Of a stretch of 40,909 bases of DNA, positions 17,565 to 25,551 are shown piece by piece. How positions within the stretch are numbered: the first letter of the stretch is position 1; the number at the start of each line of letters is the position of its first letter. This DNA comes from Tritrichomonas foetus (lineage: Eukaryota; Parabasalia; Tritrichomonadida; Tritrichomonadidae), in contig MLAK01000986.1 in NCBI GenBank assembly GCA_001839685.1, positions 1-40,909 on the forward strand, given 5' to 3'. A model generated the notes under the pieces. It did no database searches, was not told where the DNA came from, and worked only from the letters and a program-made list of their open reading frames with translations. The position numbers and the translations under genes are program-made.

Positions 17565-18275
17565 ATGGTGAATTCATCATGTTTGAATGCATCTCAAAAC
17601 GACCGTTTAAACATTGATTTAATGCAGCATAACTTGATTATTTGGTATTACATTGGTGCCATATTCCCATTTCTTGCTGTAATTGTCAGCTGGATATGCT
17701 TCTATTCATTAGGGCAATATGACGCAGATTATCTTCTGACAATATCCGAAACAATGGTTCCATTTCCACAAAATCGAATATTTCCTTCAGCAATGTGTAT
17801 TGAATCTATAATACTTATTGGATTATATTTTGTTCGAAATGTTGCAATTTTTTCTGTTGCAAATAGACTATCAATTCAATTTCCTGTGAAAAAGTGGCTA
17901 ATTTACATCACTTCGATTTGTGTCCCCCTAGGATTAGTTTTATTGTCAACATTTACTTTAGAAGATGTAGAATCAATTCATTTAATTGGTGCATTTTTAT
18001 TCTTTTTTGGAAGTATGGTATATTACATTACAAGTGACTTAGCATTAATTCAAACTAATAATAAAATAATGCTGGCTTCAAGAATTCTTTCATTTTCGAT
18101 TGTTGGAGCAGCTGTTTTTTATTTTGCTTTTCTAATGGGAAGAAAGAAATGGTCTCTCACTGTTGGTGCAAGTTTCCAATATTTAACAGCACTTCTCATT
18201 TTCGCAAAGGTCATTTTCATGTATTATGATTTACCAAAACATTATGTTGTTATTTGTTTTGATGAAAAAATTTAA
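17565..18275 (+). CDS. Frag1/DRAM/Sfk1-family membrane protein (first copy)
   Basis: The protein has 236 residues with six predicted membrane helices at about 26-48, 74-92, 111-130, 138-158, 170-191 and 200-221. The loop after helix 1 contains TISETMVPFPQNRIFP (59-74), the signature of the Frag1/DRAM/TMEM150/PGAP2-like superfamily (usually 'ISDTG...P....F'). Members work in lysosomal, Golgi or plasma membranes, in autophagy, GPI-anchor remodelling or PI4-kinase organisation; which applies here is unknown. The N-terminus is short and polar with NSS and NAS sequons but no cleavable signal. A second member lies on the other strand at 24246-25025. Confidence 0.8.
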   Translation: MVNSSCLNASQNDRLNIDLMQHNLIIWYYIGAIFPFLAVIVSWICFYSLGQYDADYLLTISETMVPFPQNRIFPSAMCIESIILIGLYFVRNVAIFSVANRLSIQFPVKKWLIYITSICVPLGLVLLSTFTLEDVESIHLIGAFLFFFGSMVYYITSDLALIQTNNKIMLASRILSFSIVGAAVFYFAFLMGRKKWSLTVGASFQYLTALLIFAKVIFMYYDLPKHYVVICFDEKI

Positions 18276-18531
18276 TATTGAATACAGAAGTATTATTAGG
18301 GTTAAAATTTGGGTAAATACTTGTTGAGTAATATATAATATGACTTTTGATTATTATATCTATAACATTATCATGATTAAGTTGTTATTGAACTCATGCG
18401 TTCCATAATATATGATTATTCAAATTTTATAAAAATAAATGATTTTTTTTTTTTTTTTTTTGCTTGTTTGAAGAAATTAAATTAATCCAAAAATAAAATC
18501 ATAATATACTTTTTTATTCGCATTCAAACAA
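18276..18531. other. Gap between convergent genes with 19-T run
   Basis: The stops of the Frag1/DRAM-like gene and the pseudokinase gene face each other here. A run of 19 T occupies 18443-18461. Nothing else was seen. Confidence 0.6.
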
Positions 18532-21500
18532 TCACATAAAATCACCAAAAAATTCAATATTCGTGATAATTAAATAATTATCACCATAATGATTTGGCCC
18601 AATCTGCCTAATCCTCACAACATTGTATTCCGAAAAGTGACTGCATGCAAAAGTAGCAATTTTCGATTTTCCATTCAAATCTTCATTTTTTTCACGTTTA
18701 TCAATTTCATACCATTGTCCATTCGAATAACCTTCAAGGACCCAATTTTTCATATGAGAGTAATTAGGGCCACATGGATAGGTTTTAATTGTATAATGCG
18801 TAATTAAAATCTGATGAACGCCAAAATCAAATTGTATATAAGAATTTGGTAAATTGGTAGAAGTCCAACATTTTTTCCATTCGTAGTTAAAAAGTTCCTT
18901 TAAATCAGTGTCTCGATTTCGATCAGCTGAATTTCCAGTTACTGTCACTATTCCTTTTTCAATGAGATCAGAAGATCCAAACTCCCGCATCAAATGGGAA
19001 AAAATTCCGTCAAATGGAGCAAAGTTATATGGATACTGATACATGTAACCTTTTTCGCGCATAATGGTGCTAAATGATTTCTGTAAAGGAATTTTTGGCA
19101 TTGATTGGTTCATCGAAATTGTGTTGAAACTTGATGATGCGCTTATTCCATCGCTTGCCTGAGATTCACTTTTGGAAATAGCATTAACATGTTTTCTTTG
19201 TTGATTAAATGACTGTGAAGTTAAACCATTATTTTTTATAGAATCATTGAACATTTCATTGAATTTTTCTACGTCACTTCGAAGTGAGCAAAAGCTTTTA
19301 CTCATTGGAGTATTTATGCTGTGGGCACCAAAACCATTAGTGTTATTAGTTGAACTGCTTTTTATGCTATTCACTCCATTTACGCCGCTATTGGAATTGT
19401 TTGCAGAATTAGTCGCGCTACTGCTTATGTTGGTGTTTTTGTGGATGCTTTCTTCGCTGCTATGGTTTGAAGAATAATGCTTTCCACGCGAAATTTTGAT
19501 TGTTATTGGATTATCTGTGCTTGGAGAATGGCTAATATGTTTGGCAATGTTTTGGCTTAAATTGTGGGTGATTTGAGGGGACGGGTTGAAATTGGGATTA
19601 AATTTGACGAGATTATCATTATCACTTTTTCTCCTCGAGGCTGAAATGCTTGCTGAAGGGAAATTTTCCGTATTTTGTTGTTGGGTGAGCACATTTCTCA
19701 TTTTGAGTTCAGGATTGAATTCGGGAAATGGTGTTTTGGTGTTATCATTATAATTGTTATTATTGTTCTCTGGATATGGAGATGAGCCAGTGGTTACTTT
19801 TTGAGGAATTGCAGAATTTCGGCGGTTGGTAAATTGTATTTGCTGCTGTGGCTGAAGTTGTTGCTGACCATTTGATTGATTTTGATTCGAGTTTCCTTGT
19901 CTTATTTGTGAAAGGAATGGTTTGATTGGATTTTTCATTGATTGTCTGCGCTGATTAGAGGAAGAATAGGTCCAATTAGGTTTGCTTGTTACAGCGCTTC
20001 CGACTGATGTGTTTGTAACTGGAATAATTGGTTCAGGTACCTTGAAAGTTGTTTTTAAATTCTCATTTGATTCGCTTCTTGTAACTTTAGTATAATTATT
20101 ATTATTGCTATTATTAGTATGATTATGATTATTGCTGTTGTTATTATTCGCATCACTTAGTAAGTTTTCTTTGCTATTTATTGGTGTTTGTATTTTAGGT
20201 GAAGATGTGTGTCTTGAAGATTCTTGATGATTTTCACCTATTAAATATTCAACAAGATTATTTTTATTAACCCCATCAAATTCAGGACTTTCTTTTCGCA
20301 AATTATTGATTTTATTAGAATTTTTATTATTTTGTGCATGGCTGTTTGTTTCTAGAGATAATGTAACTTGTTCCGATCGGGATGAGATTTGAGCTTCTGG
20401 CTGTTTCACAAATGAGTCAAACTTTTTCTGAAGAAAAGCTACCGTGTCTTTCATCTCAGAATAATTTTTATTCAACGTTTCTAAAACCTTTTTCATGGAA
20501 TCATTCGATTCAGTAAGTTTGTGAATTTGTTCTAAAGCATTCAACAGAGTTTTAATTGAAAAATTATGAGCTAAACATACACTTTGGTAATTTTTGACAG
20601 ATGTAGTCATTGTATCGGTCATTTTTGAATTGTTGTCAAAATCCTTTAAATCACCTTTCAAAAAAAGCATGACAATTTCTTCAAAAGATGGCCGATTTTT
20701 AGGATCATTGTCCCAGCATCTTCTCAAAAGCGTTTGCCAAGCGTCTGAAATAAATGTGGGAATAGGTGGGCGTTCTCCCTTTGATAATTTCTCAGGAATT
20801 TTAAAACGTCCACTTTTTGTATCTGTTTCGAGACTTTCAGTTGAATCTGAAGTTTTCTTTAATGAATTGTTTGCTGATAAGGGCTCATTTGTTTGAGATA
20901 AAACTGAATCAGGATATATTAATTCTTCAAATGGAAAATGATTTGTTAAAAGAGAATATGCAATCATAGCATAACTAAAAATATCCATTTCGGGTGTTGG
21001 TGAATTGATATCATATTCCGGCGCATAAAAAGGCAAATTTTCAATTAATATTTTCGGTTTTTTTGGAGCGAGCTGGAAAAGCGAAAAATCTGTTAAAATT
21101 GGTTCGAAATTCTGATTCAATAAAATATTTCCGGGTGTGAGTTGAGAATGGACGAGTTTTAATTCATGCAAATATCTGAGTCCTTCGGCGATTCCAAACA
21201 AAATGTTGATTTTGACAGCAGCCGGACTAACAGTTGATTTTGTGTTGATAATATCGGAGTTTTTGATGAGTGATGCCAATGATCCGTTTGGTTGATATTC
21301 GGATACGATCGACATTGGCCTCTTTTTCGAAACTTCAGGGAGCGAAAAACCGATTGGACTTAGAATTGAAATATGGCGCAATTTACAAACCGTTTCGATG
21401 GTGTGATTGATCAAATTTGTATCAGTTATATCGTTTTTCAAAAACTTGATGGCGCATTGACGACCTGTCGCTTTTTCTTTGACGAGGTAAACTTTCCCAA

Positions 21501-21576
21501 TGCTTCCGGATCCTATGAGACGAACCTTTTCAAACTTAGACGGTGAAATATGAAAAGGTTGTTTCAAGTCTCCCAT
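18532..21576 (-). CDS. TKL-type predicted pseudokinase with C-terminal F5/8 type C-like domain
   Basis: The protein has 1,014 residues. The kinase-like domain (about 17-310) has a glycine loop (IGSGSIGKV), AIK (Lys44), APE (185-187) and a C-lobe ending with CWDNDPKNRPSF, typical of TKL kinases. The catalytic HRDLKPxN is HSQLTPGN (143-150), so Gln replaces the catalytic Asp, and DFG is DFS (163-165). Phosphotransfer is therefore unlikely, though nucleotide binding is possible through Lys44 and Asp163. Residues about 335-390 look coiled-coil. About 395-840 are low-complexity, rich in Asn, Ser and Gln. The last 170 residues, including SYIQFDFG, ITHYTIKTYPCG, WVLEGYSNGQWYEID and YNVVRIRQIG, form a discoidin-like F5/8 type C domain, in the intracellular style seen with BTB proteins. 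A scaffold role is inferred. A short upstream ATG frame ends before the true start. Confidence 0.87.
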   Translation of the reverse strand: MGDLKQPFHISPSKFEKVRLIGSGSIGKVYLVKEKATGRQCAIKFLKNDITDTNLINHTIETVCKLRHISILSPIGFSLPEVSKKRPMSIVSEYQPNGSLASLIKNSDIINTKSTVSPAAVKINILFGIAEGLRYLHELKLVHSQLTPGNILLNQNFEPILTDFSLFQLAPKKPKILIENLPFYAPEYDINSPTPEMDIFSYAMIAYSLLTNHFPFEELIYPDSVLSQTNEPLSANNSLKKTSDSTESLETDTKSGRFKIPEKLSKGERPPIPTFISDAWQTLLRRCWDNDPKNRPSFEEIVMLFLKGDLKDFDNNSKMTDTMTTSVKNYQSVCLAHNFSIKTLLNALEQIHKLTESNDSMKKVLETLNKNYSEMKDTVAFLQKKFDSFVKQPEAQISSRSEQVTLSLETNSHAQNNKNSNKINNLRKESPEFDGVNKNNLVEYLIGENHQESSRHTSSPKIQTPINSKENLLSDANNNNSNNHNHTNNSNNNNYTKVTRSESNENLKTTFKVPEPIIPVTNTSVGSAVTSKPNWTYSSSNQRRQSMKNPIKPFLSQIRQGNSNQNQSNGQQQLQPQQQIQFTNRRNSAIPQKVTTGSSPYPENNNNNYNDNTKTPFPEFNPELKMRNVLTQQQNTENFPSASISASRRKSDNDNLVKFNPNFNPSPQITHNLSQNIAKHISHSPSTDNPITIKISRGKHYSSNHSSEESIHKNTNISSSATNSANNSNSGVNGVNSIKSSSTNNTNGFGAHSINTPMSKSFCSLRSDVEKFNEMFNDSIKNNGLTSQSFNQQRKHVNAISKSESQASDGISASSSFNTISMNQSMPKIPLQKSFSTIMREKGYMYQYPYNFAPFDGIFSHLMREFGSSDLIEKGIVTVTGNSADRNRDTDLKELFNYEWKKCWTSTNLPNSYIQFDFGVHQILITHYTIKTYPCGPNYSHMKNWVLEGYSNGQWYEIDKREKNEDLNGKSKIATFACSHFSEYNVVRIRQIGPNHYGDNYLIITNIEFFGDFM

Positions 21577-21842
21577 TTCAGATATGTTTATTTTTGTTAA
21601 TTCGTCTCATTTTTTTCTATGTGTTTTGGTTGAATTGAATATATATTCAGAAATAAAAAGAAGTGGTTCATAATTTTGCTTTAAAAAAAAATAATTATTG
21701 ATACGATATTTGGCCTATATGATTTATACATCACAAAAATTGAAAAGATTTTATCAATTTTTGTGTTTTTTTGAAAGAAAACGGAAAAGAGAAAACTCAT
21801 CATTGAATAGAGACCAAATATTCTTCAAAAGTGGATATATCA
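21577..21842. promoter_or_regulatory. 5' flank of the pseudokinase gene bounded by a transposon
   Basis: This 266-bp flank lies between the pseudokinase ATG (minus strand) and the left end of transposon copy 2. It contains no clear TCAYTW initiator near the ATG. Its last 8 bases (21835-21842, ATATATCA) are the left target duplication of the transposon. Confidence 0.35.
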
Positions 21843-22938
21843 AGATGTATACAAACTAACTAGCTCTAGATGTAGAAGACNATTGAGAGATCTAAATGAA
21901 TAATTGTTGATATTATTGTCATCTAAAAATTATTTAATTGTAATCCTATTAATAATATATAAATATTATAATTTAAAAATCAAGATACAGAGAAAACCAA
22001 ATCCAAAAAAAAATTGTGAGAAAAAAATAAACCCAACAGAAATTTCTGAGAATTATTGAGATAAAAAGTGATTTTATAACATTAATATCTTGATTATTTC
22101 TTATCATAAATCGTGCTTTTTATTATCATATGACCCTCCATCGAAAATTATAATGTTTTCCAAAATACAAAAATGAAGTATAAAAAAAATATTAATAATT
22201 TTGCTATAAATAAAAAAAATTTAGGCATCAATGAGAAGATTATGAATGTTTTGCCATCTAAATGGCGAGTCATCAGAAAATTCACTTGGCATTGAGTCTG
22301 GAAAAAAACATATTGGATTCCATTTTTCTTGATTTGGTCTTTCAATCGTTGTATCTGTATCCCTGCTTGAGAATGTGCTGTTGAGGACTGCCAGTCTATT
22401 TTCTTCATATACTAAAATTTTATGACAGAAAAGATTTCAATACATTCATATTTGTCAAATGGAAATTGAATTAATTCAACATCACTGAGTTAAAACTATC
22501 AAAATTTTCGCGATTTTTAATTAAAAATCGATAGAAGAAGTGTAAATAGAATTATGGGAAGCAGTATTATAATCTTTGTGATTCTTGGAAAAAAAGCTTC
22601 TCACAATTTTTTTTTAGGCTTCCTCCAAAATCGCTCTTTTTTCGGTTTAATTGTTGCAAAATTTCAAAACTATGAATAAATATGGCTCATAACTATAAAA
22701 AATAGATTTAACAATTGACTGAAAGCTGTTCACCCGAAAACTGAAACAATAGCTTCTTCAGAATCATTTTCGAAATATTTTTGAATTCGGCCATTTGCGA
22801 AGTTTGCGATAAGGAAAATTTTCGTCATTCTTTTAGCTATTTGGGTTTTGATTTTTGACTGATGGTATTAAGTAATACTGATGATAAGGATCATTTTAGT
22901 GATTTCGTACGTTAAGACTATTTGGTTTGTATACATCT
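21843..22938 (+). mobile_element. Outer DNA transposon, copy 2 (uninterrupted)
   Basis: This 1,096-bp element has the same 14-bp inverted repeats as copy 1: AGATGTATACAAAC at 21843-21856 and its reverse complement at 22925-22938. The flanks carry an exact 8-bp duplication, ATATATCA (21835-21842 and 22939-22946). The bases just outside differ, so the duplication length is 8, not 9. Apart from a few substitutions, one extra C, and a segment that is 153 bp shorter, it equals copy 1, and 1,248 - 153 + 1 = 1,096 accounts for its length. One ambiguous base (N) is at 21881. The copy lies 266 bp before the start of the pseudokinase gene, in the same orientation as copy 1. Confidence 0.9.
22221..22794 (-). 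pseudogene. Decayed ORF of outer element, copy 2
   Basis: The same minus-strand relic as in copy 1, from ATG 22794 to TAA 22221-22223. The final segment is open and reads ILVYEENRLAVLNSTFSS, then RDTDTTIERPNQ, then EKWNPICFFPDSM and FRWQNIHNLLIDA. The 12 codons RDTDTTIERPNQ replace 63 codons in copy 1, and both versions stay in the same frame, so copy 2 lacks the internal TGA of copy 1. The upstream frameshifts are shared with copy 1. A different 86-codon ATG frame across this region is a shadow. Confidence 0.55.
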
Positions 22939-22946
22939 ATATATCA

Positions 22947-24245
22947 TCTTTTCCATTGAGGATCAAAAATAATTAAAAACGAGTGAATAAATTGAGATGA
23001 AAAACTAATGTTATCGAAGCAGAGCATTCTTGAAAAAAAATCTAATATCATTATTAAAAATGCTCGAAATCTCTGATATTTTTCGAATAATTTTGTGACA
23101 AAGACAAAATAATCTTCTTAATTTTGAATATCATTGATTATTTGCATGTGAATAGAATATTGTGTACACATTAAGAAAAGTCTTTTCAAACATTTTATTT
23201 TGACAATTTGACATAATTTTCTTTGCTTTACATCAAGAAAACAAATTATGATGAAATAAAAAAAGGAAAGATATCAAAGGAAATTCAACCAAAATGATCG
23301 GGCGAAATTCTGTGAATCTGATAACAAACTGCTATTTTTTTTAAGTAGAGCAAATATGGAAAATACTTCCCTATTACGATCAAAAAATTTTGAAAGCTTG
23401 GTCGCTTTGAAAAAGTGAAACTGTATTATTAAGATAACAACGAAAACACATGATATTGGGTCGTAAGATTTTGAAACCGTTGGTTTTAACAGAGATATAT
23501 AATGAGGAATTCTTATTTTGATGAAATTACTATTTTACTTTCAATTGATGACATAATTTAATAACCGAATATATAAGGTCTATTTTAGGTCAATTCGTCA
23601 TGCCAAAAAGAGTGAAGTCATTAAATTTGGCTGAATAATTTTTTTATGTCTCGAAACTTTTATTTTGGAAAAACATCACCTTATTTCTATTCAAAAGCAC
23701 AGCCATTCAGTCATAGAAAATTGAAGGAATATTTTATTATTAATAGTGATATATGGTGAAGAGGAATCTGTTTTATGTTTCGAAACCACACTTTATCTGT
23801 CATTGATCGAAAAGAAGAGATTTCTCATCATTTAGTATGTGTCTCATTTTCTTTTTTTTTTAAGGTGTAGATTAATCTATTAAACTTAATTCTCATTTGG
23901 AAGTCTCCTTAAAATCTTGATAATAGAGTACCAAAACGAATATTATCTCATTAAAAGAAGAAATAAATCGATTAAACTTAATTCGATGGAGTATTATCAA
24001 ATGACTATATCTTGTCCCACCTCAAATATATTTTTTATGAGGTGTAAAATATGATTGTAAATGTTACATAAATCCTATGTTCTAAGGAAATATGAAAAAT
24101 AAAAGTTTATGGGAATATATGGAAATAAAATGATGAAATGTTGGTTGTTTTGAAACAATTTAAGTAAATACATAGAAATTTGTTTTTTAGTGGTGAATCT
24201 AAAAATACAAGAAAATAGAAAGAGGAAAGAATAATAAAGTTTAAA
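22947..24245. other. Intergenic stretch, no gene seen
   Basis: About 1.3 kb after transposon copy 2. A plus-strand stretch near 23260-23420 is open for about 53 codons and includes the protein-like SLLRSKNFESLVALKK, possibly a relic, but has no neighbours in frame and no recognised domain. The rest is A+T-rich and featureless. Confidence 0.45.
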
Positions 24246-25025
24246 TTACAGAAGAACAACCGACATTTCGAGACTTCCAAGTTCTGATGACCATGTAGCC
24301 CATACCAAAAGCATGAATACTAACAAAATCCATTCAGCGATTGATGAAATTGTGATGTCGAATCGATAATCAAAAACATATTTTGAAGCTGCAAAAAGTG
24401 CAAATCCAGAAAATGCAAGTAAAAGGGATCCTATTTGCAGCTTTTTTTTAGCAGGTGAGCTTTTTGGATTGTGTTTATCAGTCAATATTAAAAGTTCGAA
24501 AATCAAAATCGAAAGGAACCCACAGACAGCACTTAATAGATGACGATCATGATTTTCATTTATTGGAGAAAATCCTAAGCCGATGATTCCTCCACCAGAT
24601 CCAAAAATAAAAACTCTCAGAAATTTCAGCTTTTTATTTGTGTCTGAGTGTGTTAATCTAAAATAACAATAATAACAAAATAACGTGAGCATTGTTGTTA
24701 AAGCACCGGTGCTCATAAATTGACCAAAGATTTTATTGTTTGGATATTGAGTGCCGGTCTCTGAAATTGTTGGAAAATATCCAGCAATCCTTCCCTGCAT
24801 TGCATAAACAACAAAACAAAAAACACCAACCATTGGTGGATAGAGAAATGAAATAAATGCAAAATGTGGAATATTGAGAGGAATATTGATTTTAGGTAAC
24901 TCACTATTCTTTACCTGGTTCTTGGTACAAGTTTTTATGGCCTTTTCATCAATTTTTACGTTGTTTGGCTTTTCTTTCTGCATTTTTGTGAGATTTTCAC
25001 TTTTTTTTTTCACTTGGCATTTCAT
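24246..25025 (-). CDS. Frag1/DRAM/Sfk1-family membrane protein (second copy)
   Basis: The protein has 259 residues. A basic, Lys-rich cytosolic N-terminus of about 50 residues precedes six predicted membrane helices (about 55-76, 103-123, 135-155, 162-182, 197-215, 226-245). The loop after helix 1 carries TISETGTQYPNNKIFG (86-101), closer to the superfamily consensus than in the plus-strand copy at 17565-18275. The two share this loop and helix order but are otherwise divergent, so they are old paralogues rather than a recent duplication. The likely location is an endomembrane or the plasma membrane; a role in autophagy or lipid-linked processes is known for the superfamily but not shown here. 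Confidence 0.82.
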   Translation of the reverse strand: MKCQVKKKSENLTKMQKEKPNNVKIDEKAIKTCTKNQVKNSELPKINIPLNIPHFAFISFLYPPMVGVFCFVVYAMQGRIAGYFPTISETGTQYPNNKIFGQFMSTGALTTMLTLFCYYCYFRLTHSDTNKKLKFLRVFIFGSGGGIIGLGFSPINENHDRHLLSAVCGFLSILIFELLILTDKHNPKSSPAKKKLQIGSLLLAFSGFALFAASKYVFDYRFDITISSIAEWILLVFMLLVWATWSSELGSLEMSVVLL

Positions 25026-25551
25026 TCAAGGTTGGAAAAGTTGAGCGGAATGTAAATTATTGAATTTCATTTTCGTATTTCTGTCTTCATCAAAAGTTTT
25101 TTTACATTCATGCATGAATTATGCAATAACTAAACCAGAGTTTTGTTCAATCACATGCATTGGCCATATTAATCGATATGGTTAAATTGATATAAAATAT
25201 TATTTTATGAAATGGAAATTTATTTGCAATGTAAACTATAAAAATGCATTGCACTATTCCCCTTTCAGTTATTGAAGCAAATTCACTTGAATGTGATATC
25301 ATAATTCGATGTATTGCATTTTTGAACCTTTTCCACTTCTTTTCATATGTTGTTATACAAATTATTCCAGATTTCTCTTATTCACACAATTTCTATATAT
25401 GAACAGCCCTTCATTTCTGGAATTGTTTGCCAATATTTACAAATGGCTTCTCCAACCATTTATTTATATCAAATGTTGTTCAATAATATTCACAATGATA
25501 TGTAAAAAAAATAAAAAATTGAAGTAGTTGGTTTGATCCGATTATTATTTA
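25026..25551. other. Intergenic stretch, no gene seen
   Basis: About 520 bp between the 5' end of the second Frag1/DRAM-like gene and the 3' end of the AGC kinase gene. A 72-codon ATG frame at 25309-25527 is hydrophobic by base composition only. No motif was recognised. Confidence 0.5.

Noticed and set aside
22148..22408. 86-codon minus-strand ATG frame in transposon copy 2
   Set aside because: Another frame of the same strand gives the segment conserved with copy 1 and ends at the shared stop; this one is a shadow.
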